From the NCBI RefSeq assembly GCF_019669905.1, contig NZ_AP019777.1:1302001-1366000 (forward strand): a stretch of DNA of 64,000 nt, read 5' to 3'. Position numbers and translations under genes: made by a program. The DNA comes from Methylomonas koyamae (GTDB taxonomy: Bacteria; Pseudomonadota; Gammaproteobacteria; Methylococcales; Methylomonadaceae). The notes beneath the pieces were generated by a model that searched no databases, was not told the origin of the DNA, and worked only from the letters and a program-made list of their open reading frames with translations. Of the stretch, positions 6,599 through 14,696 are shown in pieces; position 1 is the first letter of the stretch, and every line of letters starts with the position of its first letter.

Positions 6599-7953
6599 CA
6601 GGCTGGTGAAAAACTCCCAAAGCTGCAGTCATCAAGGCGCATAGCCTCAGCAAACAAGTAAAATAGCGCATCTAAATTGGAGAAGCCCCCCATGCGCGGA
6701 CACGATGCCATTCAAAATAGCTGGTTCAGCTACGTTAGCCTGGAAGACCGTATTCCCAAACAGCATCCGTTGCGTCGTTTACGGCTACTCGTCGATGGCG
6801 TATTGGCCTCTATGGATGCGGTCTTTGCCGAATGCTACTCCCATACTGGCCGCCCGTCGATTGCGCCCGAAAAACTGCTGCGCGCCTTGCTATTGCAAGT
6901 GCTGTACACCGTTCGTAGCGAACGCCAGTTGATGGAACAGCTGGACTACAACCTGCTGTTTCGCTGGTTTGTCGGTTTGGGTATCGACGATGCTGTCTGG
7001 GAACGCAGCGTGTTCAGCGCCAACCGCGAGCGCCTGCTGTCCGAAGCACTGAGTCGCGAGTTTTTTGAGCGGGTCTTGGCCATTGCCGAATGGCAAAACC
7101 TGGTGTCCGACGAACACTTCAGTGTCGACGGCAGCCTGATCGAAGCCTGGGCCTCGCACAAAAGCTTCGTGAAGAAAGACGGCAGCGGTCCTGATAAACC
7201 CGCCGGCCGCAATCCCGAGGTCGACTTCAGCGGCGAAAAGCGCAGCAATGCCACGCATCAGAGCACGACAGACCCCGAAGCGCGGCTTTACAAGAAAGGC
7301 GAATACACCGAGGCCAAACTGCGTTACATCACCCATGCCCTATCCGAGAATCGTAACGGCCTGATTGTCGATGTCGAAACCACCCAAGCCACCGGCACCG
7401 CTGAAATCGAAGCCGCGCAAACAATGATCAAACGCCGTGTTCCCAAAGGCGGCAGCGTCGGTGCCGACAAAGGCTATGACCAACCGGCGTTCGTCAACAA
7501 ACTCAAGACGCAAGACATCAAAGCCCATGTTGCTCGCAAAAAGACCGGCAGTGCCGTCGATGGCCGCACCGCGCGCGGCAAAGCGTACGCTCAAAGCCTC
7601 AAGCGCCGCAAAATCGTCGAAGAAGCCTTCGGCTGGATCAAGACCGTCGGGGGCCTGCGTAAAACCCGCCACATCGGCTTAGCCAAAGTCGCAGGTCAGG
7701 CCTTGTTTTGCTTTGCCGCCTACAACCTGACGCGCTTGCTCAACCTATTGGTGTTCACGCCGAAACCGGCGTGGAGTGCGCCCACCTAGGGCGAAGTGCG
7801 CCTGAAAACCGTCCACAGACGGCTTCAGGCGAATAAAAAGCCCTTGAAACAGGGGCAAAACGGTTGAAACTCGATGTCATGACCGATTTCAACACGAAAA
7901 AATCACGGAAACCGTGGGTAAGGGGAAATATCAGTGGGTTTTTCACCAGCCTG
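6599..7953 (+). mobile_element. IS5-family insertion sequence, complete, about 1,355 bp
   Basis: The left end CAGGCTGGTGAAAAACTCCC (from 6599) and the right end, read on the other strand as CAGGCTGGTGAAAAACCCAC (to 7953), are terminal inverted repeats. The tetranucleotide CTAG flanks both sides (6595-6598 and 7954-7957), which fits the 4-bp target duplication of IS5-group elements. The transposase gene inside is intact. This element is unrelated in sequence to the IS5-family copy near 1.8 kb. Confidence 0.9.
6692..7789 (+). CDS. IS5-family transposase (DDE)
   Basis: This 365-residue transposase begins MRGHDAIQNSWFSYVSLEDR and has the N-terminal InsH-like region (GRPSIAPEKLLRALLLQ). The DDE site is an Asp in HFSVDGSLIEAWAS, an Asp in GADKGYD and a Glu in RRKIVEEAFGWIK. 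The start at 6692 is chosen because GGAGAAG at 6679-6685 is spaced seven bases from it; a TTG at 6677 has no such site. It ends in AAYNLTRLLNLL, usual for the group. Confidence 0.92.
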   Translation: MRGHDAIQNSWFSYVSLEDRIPKQHPLRRLRLLVDGVLASMDAVFAECYSHTGRPSIAPEKLLRALLLQVLYTVRSERQLMEQLDYNLLFRWFVGLGIDDAVWERSVFSANRERLLSEALSREFFERVLAIAEWQNLVSDEHFSVDGSLIEAWASHKSFVKKDGSGPDKPAGRNPEVDFSGEKRSNATHQSTTDPEARLYKKGEYTEAKLRYITHALSENRNGLIVDVETTQATGTAEIEAAQTMIKRRVPKGGSVGADKGYDQPAFVNKLKTQDIKAHVARKKTGSAVDGRTARGKAYAQSLKRRKIVEEAFGWIKTVGGLRKTRHIGLAKVAGQALFCFAAYNLTRLLNLLVFTPKPAWSAPT

Positions 7954-7957
7954 CTAG

Positions 7958-8307
7958 TGGCATGGATTGAGCGCTATCAGCACTTGCGATATTCATCAAA
8001 GCCGGCCTCAGCTCAATTTCTCGCAAATCAGTGGGCGGGGTTTTAGGCTGTACGCCGTATTTGTGGCAGTTGCGGCGGATAATCAGGGTTTCGGAGTCGG
8101 AGGATACCGCGCAGTTTTTGACCTGCGGCGCGGAGCAGCCAAGTTTTAGTTGCGTTCCGTCGGGCGCTAACAGCGTAACCCTACAGACCGAGGCAATGGC
8201 CAACCTCACCCCATCGAATGCGAGGTGGTGGAAATCGACAGTCTTTAGGTCGTCTTCGGAGTCGGCAACGAAAGCTAGCCTGCTGTGGTAGTGGTCGGCA
8301 AAGGGCC
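7958..8307. other. Stretch with no recognised gene right of the IS
   Basis: A frame on the minus strand stays open through this whole stretch and runs on into the IS end. Its translation (for example LLAPDGTQLKLGC and SETLIIRRN) has reasonable codon use but matches nothing I know, and its only upstream start lies inside a REP-like repeat. It could be the remnant of a gene cut by the IS. No promoter or ribosome binding site is evident. Confidence 0.3.
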
Positions 8308-8338
8308 GTAGGCTGGGTTGAACAACGTGAAACCCAGC
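8308..8338 (+). repeat. REP-like element, family D
   Basis: The head GTAGGCTGGGTT and the arm AACCCAGC form a GCTGGGTT/AACCCAGC stem around a short loop. The GTAGG head is the same as in the other repeat families of the window. A shortened copy lies at 10594-10619. Confidence 0.7.
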
Positions 8339-8412
8339 GATCATTCCCAGTTTTGTTCGATTAAGTCCGGCAGAGCAGCCCAGTTTTCGGTGTAAATCCC
8401 TAATTTAAGTCC

Positions 8413-8441
8413 GTAAGGCGGAAGCCGACAGGCGTTCCGCC
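8413..8441 (+). repeat. REP element, family A, copy 1
   Basis: The repeat reads GTAAGGCGGAAGCCGACAG followed by GCGTTCCGCC, with GGCGGAA and TTCCGCC as arms. It forms a tail-to-tail pair with the copy at 8538-8566 upstream of the RAYT gene. Confidence 0.8.
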
Positions 8442-8537
8442 ATTTTAGAACTGGTTTACCGGATTCCGCCGAATGTGGTTTTGGATTCGGGATGTTTTTA
8501 CGCGACGCGATGGTTTTGAAAGATGGTTGATGGATTT

Positions 8538-8566
8538 GGCGGAACGTCTGTCGGCTTCCGCCCTAC
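8538..8566 (-). repeat. REP element, family A, copy 2 (inverted)
   Basis: On the minus strand it reads GTAGGGCGGAAGCCGACAG followed by ACGTTCCGCC, so it differs from copy 1 at only two positions. Its head ends 12 bases before the RAYT start codon, so it may overlap the gene's leader. Confidence 0.82.
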
Positions 8567-8578
8567 GATGGAGGCGAC

Positions 8579-9168
8579 ATGCCGGATTATCGGCGGTATC
8601 GGGTGCCGGGTGGGACGTATTTTTTTACGGTGAACTTGCTGGAGCGGCGGCCGGATACGTTGGTTCGGCATATCGATGTGTTGCGCGATGCGGTGCGGGT
8701 CACCAAACGGGAACGGCCGTTTCATATCGATGCCTGGGTGGTGTTGCCGGACCACATGCACTGTGTTTGGACTTTGCCACCTGGCGACGATGATTTTTCC
8801 AACCGCTGGAAAGCCATCAAAATCCGCTTCGTCCAAAAAATCCCTACGACCGAACGACGATCAGCGACACGCATCGCCAGAGGCGAACGAGGCATCTGGC
8901 AACGACGGTTTTGGGAGCATGCGATACGCGACGATCGGGATTACGCCAACCACGTCGATTATTGCCACTGGAATCCGATGAAGCATGGATTGGTTCGGCG
9001 TGGCCCTATTCGTCGTTTCATCGCTACGTCAGGCAAGGGTTGCTGACAAATGATTGGGCCGGATCACCATTAGCCGCCAATCTTGAATTTGGCGAACCGG
9101 AGTTTCAGTTTATTGGCGGAACGTCTACGATGGACGCGGCATGCTCGAGCGAGACGGGGTCACTCTAA
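8579..9168 (+). pseudogene. RAYT (REP-associated tyrosine transposase), frameshifted near the C-terminus
   Basis: The gene opens MPDYRRYRVPGGTYFFTVN after a good ribosome binding site (GGAGG at 8570). It carries the His pair in LPDHMHCVWTLP, GIWQRRFWEHAIRD and the catalytic-Tyr region DYCHWNPMKHG. After KHGLV (about 8990) the original frame runs to a stop at 9046, while the expected ending WPYSSFHRYVRQGLL continues in another frame to about 9168. A short deletion has thus changed the last part, leaving a 155-residue product. The catalytic motifs remain, so partial activity cannot be excluded. A pair of its own repeats lies immediately upstream. Confidence 0.85.
9115..9143. repeat. Deleted copy of the family A repeat plus RAYT leader
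   Basis: GGCGGAACGTCT at 9115 is identical to the start of copy 2 at 8538. It then jumps directly to ACGATGGACGCGGCATG, close to the ACGATGGAGGCGACATG that follows that copy and contains the RAYT start. It looks like a duplicate of the repeat-leader junction from which 15 bases of the palindrome have been lost. Confidence 0.6.
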
Positions 9169-9203
9169 AAGTAACAGAACCGCGATCAACGGCTTGAAAA
9201 GCC

Positions 9204-9557
9204 TTATCCCGCCAGCAAGCTTTCGTAAGGAATTGCCAACCCCTCATGCAGGCGTTTGATCATGCGCAAGCTCAACGGGCGCTTGCGGTTGAGGATTTCG
9301 GAGACTCTACCACTACTGCCGATATAAGTTTCCAGGTCTTTGGCGCTGAGATTTTGCTGTTCCATGCGGAATTTGATCGCTTCTATTGGGTCAGGCGGGG
9401 CAATGGCGTAGTGTTTGTTTTCATAGGCTTCGATCAGCGTTACCCATACTTCCATTTCATCCGCTTCCGGGGTGCCGGATTCGGCTTGGAAAATGGCCTC
9501 CAGCCGTTGAAAAGCGGCTTTTAGTTCATTGTCGTTTCGGATGGGTTTAATAGTCAT
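9204..9557 (-). CDS. higA: HigA-type antitoxin (helix-turn-helix)
   Basis: This 117-residue antitoxin begins MTIKPIRNDNELKAAFQRL. It has the acidic middle of the HigA family (ESGTPEADEMEVWVTLIEAYE), followed by a Cro/XRE-type helix-turn-helix (KFRMEQQNLSAKDLETYIG, RVSEILNRKRPLSLRMIKRL). It neutralises the HigB toxin and usually represses its own operon. The gene follows higB and overlaps it by 11 bases, in the toxin-first order typical of higBA. ATG at 9557 is used because upstream codons run into the toxin gene without a good start. Confidence 0.9.
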   Translation of the reverse strand: MTIKPIRNDNELKAAFQRLEAIFQAESGTPEADEMEVWVTLIEAYENKHYAIAPPDPIEAIKFRMEQQNLSAKDLETYIGSSGRVSEILNRKRPLSLRMIKRLHEGLAIPYESLLAG

Positions 9558-9855
9558 TGACGGTCTCCACATCAATTAAGTCGTATTGGGCGTGCGTGCC
9601 AATAAATTTTATCCAGGCAATGCCTGCGCGGTATTGCATCTCCACCACTAACCGGTATTTGTTGCCGCCAATATTGAAAACGACCCGATTGTTGTTGCAG
9701 ATACTGGCATTTTGGTATTGGTTTTTTATCGCTTGCGGCGAAGTCCAATTAGCGGTCAGGGCTTCTTCGTACCAGCTTTCCAATGGTCCTTTGGCATCGC
9801 GATACGCCGGTTGCTCCCAGAATTTTTTGATCGTGCTTTTGGCAATGATGCGCAT
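9547..9855 (-). CDS. higB: HigB-type toxin (ribosome-dependent mRNA interferase)
   Basis: The 102-residue protein is a RelE-superfamily toxin of the HigB type, which cuts mRNA on the ribosome. Family features are MRIIAKSTIKKFWEQ at the start, an ANWTSPQAIKNQYQNAS helix, RVVFNIGGNKYRLVVEM in the core sheet and IKFIGTHAQYDLID near the end with the conserved His. It lies upstream of the HigA-like antitoxin and overlaps it. ATG at 9855 gives the usual N-terminus, although GGGAG is rather far upstream (about 16 bases). A TTG at 9870 is the alternative. Confidence 0.9.
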   Translation of the reverse strand: MRIIAKSTIKKFWEQPAYRDAKGPLESWYEEALTANWTSPQAIKNQYQNASICNNNRVVFNIGGNKYRLVVEMQYRAGIAWIKFIGTHAQYDLIDVETVNDY

Positions 9856-9871
9856 GGTAGTTGGTAGCAAT

Positions 9872-9886
9872 CTCCCTATTTGGGAG
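9872..9886. promoter_or_regulatory. Possible higBA operator
   Basis: CTCCC and GGGAG are arranged as an inverted repeat around TATTT, directly upstream of higB. The position suits an antitoxin binding site, but the repeat is short and one arm also looks like a ribosome binding site. Confidence 0.3.
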
Positions 9887-10096
9887 GATTTTAGGTCGGC
9901 GCAGTTAATTGTTCAAGCTCTAGCTGTTTACCGGGACAAAATCAGTTTCAAATAGTCTTTGCCTGCGAGAGGAATACCGGATTCGCGAAGCAGTCCATCA
10001 GCGATGTACATCGCGCATCAATTCGGTCACGAAAATGACTTTTAATATTGGGCCAAGGCCTATAACACTGATTCATCCAGTCAAAGAGGTCTGATC

Positions 10097-10543
10097 ATGC
10101 TGACAAATTCTTCGGGGAACCCCGCCTTGACATCTGCCTGCACCGGTTTTCTGTTGACACTGCTCTATGGCTTGTCGTTTTACCTCTACCGCACCCTTTA
10201 CGTGCCGAATCTGGTCGCCTATTACCTCAATGCCGCCATCGGAATGCGGGTAACCCTGTTGGAATATGCCATGACCGCCATGGGTTTGCTGATTGGTGCG
10301 CAGTTGTATGGCGCAAAATGGTGGGCGGGTGGATTGGTGTTGCTGGCAACCAGCCTCTCATTGCCTTGGCTGGCCGTGCTGCTCAGCGAAGATATTTACC
10401 TGGCACCCGGCTACGGCATGCTGTTTTTCCTGCCGTTCTGGCTGACATTACGCCTGTTTATTTGTCAATTTATCGGTTTGCTTTTCATGGTCGCGGTGGG
10501 GCATTGCCGGAGCTTAATTTTAGCCAGATGGATAAACTCCTAG
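10097..10543 (+). CDS. Small integral membrane protein of unknown function
   Basis: The 148-residue protein is very hydrophobic. It appears to have about four membrane spans: roughly residues 12-35, 50-70, 72-95 and 108-135. I recognise no family motif. The ATG at 10097 follows AGAGG about seven bases upstream. The gene is alone between the higBA operon and the EamA transporter, with spacers on both sides, and is read in the same direction as the transporter. It is placed at the right edge of the accessory block. Confidence 0.6.
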   Translation: MLTNSSGNPALTSACTGFLLTLLYGLSFYLYRTLYVPNLVAYYLNAAIGMRVTLLEYAMTAMGLLIGAQLYGAKWWAGGLVLLATSLSLPWLAVLLSEDIYLAPGYGMLFFLPFWLTLRLFICQFIGLLFMVAVGHCRSLILARWINS

Positions 10544-11030
10544 GGCGGTAGGCAGGGTGGAGCGGCAGCGATACCCAGATTTAATGGTTTCTAGCTGGGT
10601 TTCATATCATTCAGCCTACTTCCACAAACGCGGATTCAGCTTATTATCCATTTGCGATTATTGTAAAGCGCAACCGACTGTCGCCTTAGGAGGCGTAACA
10701 AGACAATCACGCCTTGCCCTAACAAGCGTCGAATTTCCTCAGAACCGAAAGCCAGCCAAAATAACGTGGCTCAACATTAAACCTAGCGGCTTTCATTCCA
10801 ACCTGAGAATGCGAATAGCCAATTTTTGTTGTACTAGCGCACCTACCCAGGCTACTATCACGGCCCATGTTATTCGCCAATCCGCTTTTTCTCGCCAATA
10901 AACGCCGCTGGCTATGGGGCTTACCTATCGCTGCGGTGTTTGCGTTTTTCTAAAAAACTTTCAAGCAACCGCGGGCTTGCCGCAGTTGCTTCGCCATTTG
11001 CCCCAGGCCCGCACCAACCCAGGAGGTCTG
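10544..11030. other. Intergenic stretch before the transporter, with a shortened family D repeat
   Basis: No convincing gene is present. The open frame covering most of it (10557-10901) has poor codon use and no ribosome binding site. GCTGGGTTTCATATCATTC followed by AGCCTAC (10594-10619) is a copy of the family D repeat about five bases shorter than the one at 8308. AGGAGGT at 11021-11027 is the ribosome binding site of the next gene. Confidence 0.5.
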
Positions 11031-11942
11031 ATGGCAACACCCGTTTCCACCCACTTAACAGAACACAGGCGCTGGCTCGGTTTCGGCTTGGCGATTTTGG
11101 CCGCTATCGGTTTTTCCGGCAAAGCCATTTTCGTCAAATTGGCTTACAGCGAGGCGGTCGACGCCGTGACTTTGCTGGCGTTGCGGATGCTGTTTTCGGC
11201 ACCGTTTTTCCTGGTCGTGGCTTTGCGCCATGCCTGGCAAAAACCGGCGCAAAGCTTGGGTCGGCGCGATTACGTGGCGTTGTTGCTATTGGGTCTGCTG
11301 GGTTATTACCTGTCCAGCCTGTTCGACTTCATCGGCTTGCAATACATCTCCGCCGGTCTGGAGCGCCTGATTTTGTTTTTGTACCCGACCCTGGTCGTGG
11401 TGTTGTCGGCGTTACTGTTGCATAAACCGTTCGGCCGTAAAGAAGTCGTGGCGTTGTTACTCAGTTATGCCGGCATCGGCGTGGTGTTCGGCGATCAAGT
11501 GACCTTGCAGGCCGAGCATTTGTGGCTGGGAGCCGGGTTTGTGTTCGCCAGCACGCTGACCTACGCGGCTTATCTGATCGGTACCGGCGAAACGGTGGCC
11601 AGGATAGGCGCGTCGCGCTTTACCGCTTATGCGATGTTGGTGGCGTGCGCGGCAACGCTGATCCAATTCCTGTTGACCCATCCGCCGCAGGCGCTGTTGG
11701 TCTCGGCGCGGGTGTATCAATTGAGTTTGTGGATGGCGCTTGTGTCGACCGTGTTGCCGGTGTTCATGCTATCGGCGGCGATCCGGATCATCGGCTCCGG
11801 CCATGCCTCGCTGATCGGTGCGCTGGGGCCGGTAGCGACGCTGTTTCTGGCCAATGTGTTTCTCGGCGAACAATTGAGCGCCGGGCAAATGGCCGGCGCT
11901 GGGTTGGTGTTGATCGGCGTGTTGAGCCTGTCGCGCAAATAA
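11031..11942 (+). CDS. EamA-type (DMT superfamily) transporter
   Basis: The 303-residue inner-membrane protein has ten hydrophobic segments in two repeats of five, the layout of the drug/metabolite transporter superfamily. The first repeat begins LAILAAIGFSGKAIFVKLAY with the usual Gly and Lys; the second starts near LWLGAGFVFASTLTYAAY. The end, ANVFLGEQLSAGQMAGAGLVLIGV, is a typical EamA ending. AGGAGGT four bases before the ATG at 11031 fixes this start, and the longer frame to 10914 is rejected. It converges on recN with only four bases between the stops. The substrate cannot be told. Confidence 0.9.
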   Translation: MATPVSTHLTEHRRWLGFGLAILAAIGFSGKAIFVKLAYSEAVDAVTLLALRMLFSAPFFLVVALRHAWQKPAQSLGRRDYVALLLLGLLGYYLSSLFDFIGLQYISAGLERLILFLYPTLVVVLSALLLHKPFGRKEVVALLLSYAGIGVVFGDQVTLQAEHLWLGAGFVFASTLTYAAYLIGTGETVARIGASRFTAYAMLVACAATLIQFLLTHPPQALLVSARVYQLSLWMALVSTVLPVFMLSAAIRIIGSGHASLIGALGPVATLFLANVFLGEQLSAGQMAGAGLVLIGVLSLSRK

Positions 11943-11946
11943 AGCC

Positions 11947-13635
11947 TTAGCCGGCTGCGTCGGCGGCCCCGCCCGAAGCCAGCATTTCTCGGGCGTGGGC
12001 CAGCGTGTTTTCGGTGATGGTGACGCCGCCCAGCATCCGCGCCACTTCCTGCACCCGTTCCTCCTCGCTCAGCCGGCGCACGCTGGACGAGGTGACGGCC
12101 GCCTTTTGGTTTTTGGCGACGAACAAGTGCTGGTGGGCTTGCGCCGCGACTTGCGGCAGGTGGGTTACGCACAGCACCTGGCGGTTGCGGCTGAGCCGGC
12201 GCAGCTTTTGGCCGACGATTTCGGCGATGCCGCCGCCGATGCCGGAATCGACCTCGTCGAAAATCATGGTCGGCGTGGTTTTGTCGGTGCTGGTCGTGAC
12301 CTGGATCGCCAAACTGATGCGCGACAATTCGCCGCCGGAGGCGACCTTGGCCAGCGGCTTGGCCGGCAGGCCGGGGTTGGTGCTGACCAAAAATTCGATC
12401 TGGTCCAGGCCGTTGCGTTGCGGTTCGGCGTTTTCCGGCGTTTGCAGTTTGACGATGAATTCGCCGTGCGGCATGCCCAGTTCCTTGATCGCGGCGGAAA
12501 TGCGCTGCTGCAATTCGGCGCCGGCCTGGGCCCGGCTGGCGGACAAGTCGGCGGCCAGTTGGCGGTATTGGTTCAGCAAGCGTTCGCAGTCGGCGTGCAG
12601 CGCTTCGATGCGCTCGCTGCTGTGGCTGAGGTTATGCAGTTCTGCGCTGAAGCGGCCGGCCAGTTCCGGCAGTTCCTCGGGCTGCACTTTGTGTTTGCGG
12701 CTCAAGGATTGAATCACGCCGATCTGGTTTTCCAGCCAGGCCAGTTGCTGCGGATCGGCTTCTTGGTTTTCCAGGAAGCGGCGCAATTGTTGGGTGGCTT
12801 CGCCGATCTGGATTTCGGCGTCGCCGAGCAGTTCCGCCACGCCGTTCAATTCGGCAGCGTATTGGCTCAGCTCCTGCAACGCATGGATCACGTGGCCCAG
12901 CATGTCGGCGACCGATTGCTGGTCGTTGTCGTACAGTATGTCCAGTTGTTGCTGGCCGACGCCGAGGATTTTGCCGAGGTTGGCCAGTTTGTGGTGTTCG
13001 TCGGCCAGGGCCTGGTAATCGAAATTTTCCAGGTCTAGCTGCTGCAACTCCTCCAACTGGTAGCGCAGCAATTCCTCGCGCTCGGCCTGGTCGCTGCCGG
13101 CCTTTACCAGTTGCTGCAATTCTTTGTGCGCCTGGCGCCAGTTTTGGTAACAAGCGTTGAGTTGTTCCAGCAAGGCTTGGTTGCCGGCGAAGCCGTCCAG
13201 CAGCCGGCGTTGTTCTTCGCCGTCCAGCAAGGTCAAATGGGCGTGTTGGCCGTGGATTTCCACCAATTGCCGGCTCAGAGCTTGCAGGGTTTGCAGATTG
13301 ACCGGGCGGTTGTTGATGTAAGCTTTGGAGCGGCCGTCCTCGCTGACGGTGCGGCGGATCAGGCACTGGCTGTCGTCGTCCAGCTCGTTGTCGGCCAGCC
13401 ATTGTTTGACCAGCGGCGCTTTGCTCAAATCGAATTCGATGTTGATCTCGGCCCGCTTGCTGCCGGGACGGACGTAGCCGGAATCGGCGCGGTCGCCGAG
13501 TGCCAGGCCCAGTGCGGTCAACAGGATGGACTTGCCGGCGCCGGTTTCGCCGGTCAACACCGACATGCCGGGGTCCAGATCCAGATCCAAGGCGTCGACC
13601 ACGGCCAGGTCGAGAATGTTCAGGTTTAACAGCAT
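11947..13635 (-). CDS. recN: DNA repair protein RecN
   Basis: RecN is an SMC-like ATPase that acts early in double-strand break repair, in the cytoplasm on the nucleoid. The 562-residue length is close to E. coli RecN (553). The Walker A motif GETGAGKS is at residues 29-36, the signature SGGELSR at about 433-439 and Walker B MIFDEVDSG at about 456-464. The long middle part is heptad-rich (Leu/Gln/Glu) as expected for a coiled coil. The ATG lies four bases after the nadK stop, so it is co-transcribed with nadK. No clear LexA box was found in front of the pair. Confidence 0.97.
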   Translation of the reverse strand: MLLNLNILDLAVVDALDLDLDPGMSVLTGETGAGKSILLTALGLALGDRADSGYVRPGSKRAEINIEFDLSKAPLVKQWLADNELDDDSQCLIRRTVSEDGRSKAYINNRPVNLQTLQALSRQLVEIHGQHAHLTLLDGEEQRRLLDGFAGNQALLEQLNACYQNWRQAHKELQQLVKAGSDQAEREELLRYQLEELQQLDLENFDYQALADEHHKLANLGKILGVGQQQLDILYDNDQQSVADMLGHVIHALQELSQYAAELNGVAELLGDAEIQIGEATQQLRRFLENQEADPQQLAWLENQIGVIQSLSRKHKVQPEELPELAGRFSAELHNLSHSSERIEALHADCERLLNQYRQLAADLSASRAQAGAELQQRISAAIKELGMPHGEFIVKLQTPENAEPQRNGLDQIEFLVSTNPGLPAKPLAKVASGGELSRISLAIQVTTSTDKTTPTMIFDEVDSGIGGGIAEIVGQKLRRLSRNRQVLCVTHLPQVAAQAHQHLFVAKNQKAAVTSSSVRRLSEEERVQEVARMLGGVTITENTLAHAREMLASGGAADAAG

Positions 13636-13639
13636 GGGT

Positions 13640-14521
13640 TCAGGCGGGGTAGCCGCTCCAGTTGAGTTTGCTTCTCAGAATGTGGAAATAGTCGTGGTCT
13701 GCCGGATGCAGGATTTTAATCGGTTTCTCGGCCTTCTTGATCACGATCTTGTCGTTGATGCGCACGTCCGGAATTTCCAGATGGTCGCAAGTGACCAGCG
13801 CATTGATTTGTTTGGCGCGGCTGAAACGGACTTCGATGGTGACGTTGTCGTCGATCACCAGCGGCCGGTTGGATAAGGTATGCGGGTTCAGCGGCACCAA
13901 CACCAGCGCGTGCAAGGCCGGATGCAGAATCGGGCCGCCGGCCGACAAAGAATAGGCGGTGGAGCCGGTCGGCGTGGCGACGATCAGGCCGTCCGAGCGT
14001 TGCGTGTTCAGATAAACGCCGTCGATGCTGGTGACGATCTCGATCATGCTCGGCGTCACCCAGCGGTGTATCACGACTTCGTTGACGGCGGTTTGCTGGT
14101 GGATCAGCGTGCCGTCGCGGATGATGGCCGCATTCAACAAATGGCGTTGTTCGGTAATGTAGTGGCCGGCCAGAATCTGTTCCAGGCTGCCCGAGAGCTG
14201 TTCCGGCGAAATATCGGCCAAAAAACCGAGCCGGCCCAGATTGACGCCGAGCAACGGCACCTCGTAATCGGCCACCGCCCGCGCCGCGGCCAGGAAGGTG
14301 CCGTCGCCGCCCAACGCGATCATCAGGTCGCAATGTTCCGGTAAACGCTCGATATAGACGCCGGTAAGATCGGCGTTGTCGATCAATTCGGCGCTTTGGC
14401 TTTCCACCGCCACTTGAAAACCCCGGCGCAGCAGATAGCGGTAAAGTTGGTTCAGCGTCGGCGCGATGCCGGGGTCGCCGAACTTGCCGACGAGGCCGAT
14501 GCGCTGGAATGGGCTTGGCAT
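13640..14521 (-). CDS. nadK: NAD kinase
   Basis: NadK phosphorylates NAD+ to NADP+ in the cytoplasm. The 293-residue protein starts MPSPFQRIGLVGKFGDPG. It carries the GGDG motif at residues 71-74 with the catalytic Asp, the NE motif in AVNEVVIHR, and the glycine-rich TPTGSTAYSLSAGGP loop. The ATG at 14521 is chosen because the residues added by a longer frame to 14611 are not conserved. It is directly followed by recN, a pairing common in gammaproteobacteria. Confidence 0.97.
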   Translation of the reverse strand: MPSPFQRIGLVGKFGDPGIAPTLNQLYRYLLRRGFQVAVESQSAELIDNADLTGVYIERLPEHCDLMIALGGDGTFLAAARAVADYEVPLLGVNLGRLGFLADISPEQLSGSLEQILAGHYITEQRHLLNAAIIRDGTLIHQQTAVNEVVIHRWVTPSMIEIVTSIDGVYLNTQRSDGLIVATPTGSTAYSLSAGGPILHPALHALVLVPLNPHTLSNRPLVIDDNVTIEVRFSRAKQINALVTCDHLEIPDVRINDKIVIKKAEKPIKILHPADHDYFHILRSKLNWSGYPA

Positions 14522-14551
14522 GGAATAGGTTGAATTGGCTGTGTTGGCCGG

Positions 14552-14579
14552 ATTATACAAACAGGTAGGCCGAAAGTCT
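14552..14579 (-). promoter_or_regulatory. Possible nadK-recN promoter
   Basis: On the minus strand a perfect -10 box TATAAT (14552-14557) lies about 30 bases before the nadK start. The hexamer at -35 spacing (AGACTT, 14574-14579, 16-base spacer) is poor, so only the -10 element is convincing. Confidence 0.4.
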
Positions 14580-14696
14580 TCGCGCAAGTTTTGGCGGCCG
14601 CGCGCAGCCATTGCCGGTCTAGGTATTTGGGCCTATAGACAAACCAAAGGATGCGGCTAGAATCCGAAAATTTTCCGGCGCGCCGCGTTAAAGAAA

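Noticed and set aside
10557..10901. Open frame of 114 codons before the transporter gene
   Set aside because: It starts with GTG without a ribosome binding site, has no recognisable motif, mixed composition, and overlaps a repeat remnant.
11995..13038. Long plus-strand frame opposite recN
   Set aside because: It mirrors recN codons and shows no motifs of its own, while recN has Walker A, signature and Walker B.
14522..14611. LexA box before nadK-recN
   Set aside because: CTGT and ACAG occur in the region but with the wrong spacing for CTGT-N8-ACAG.
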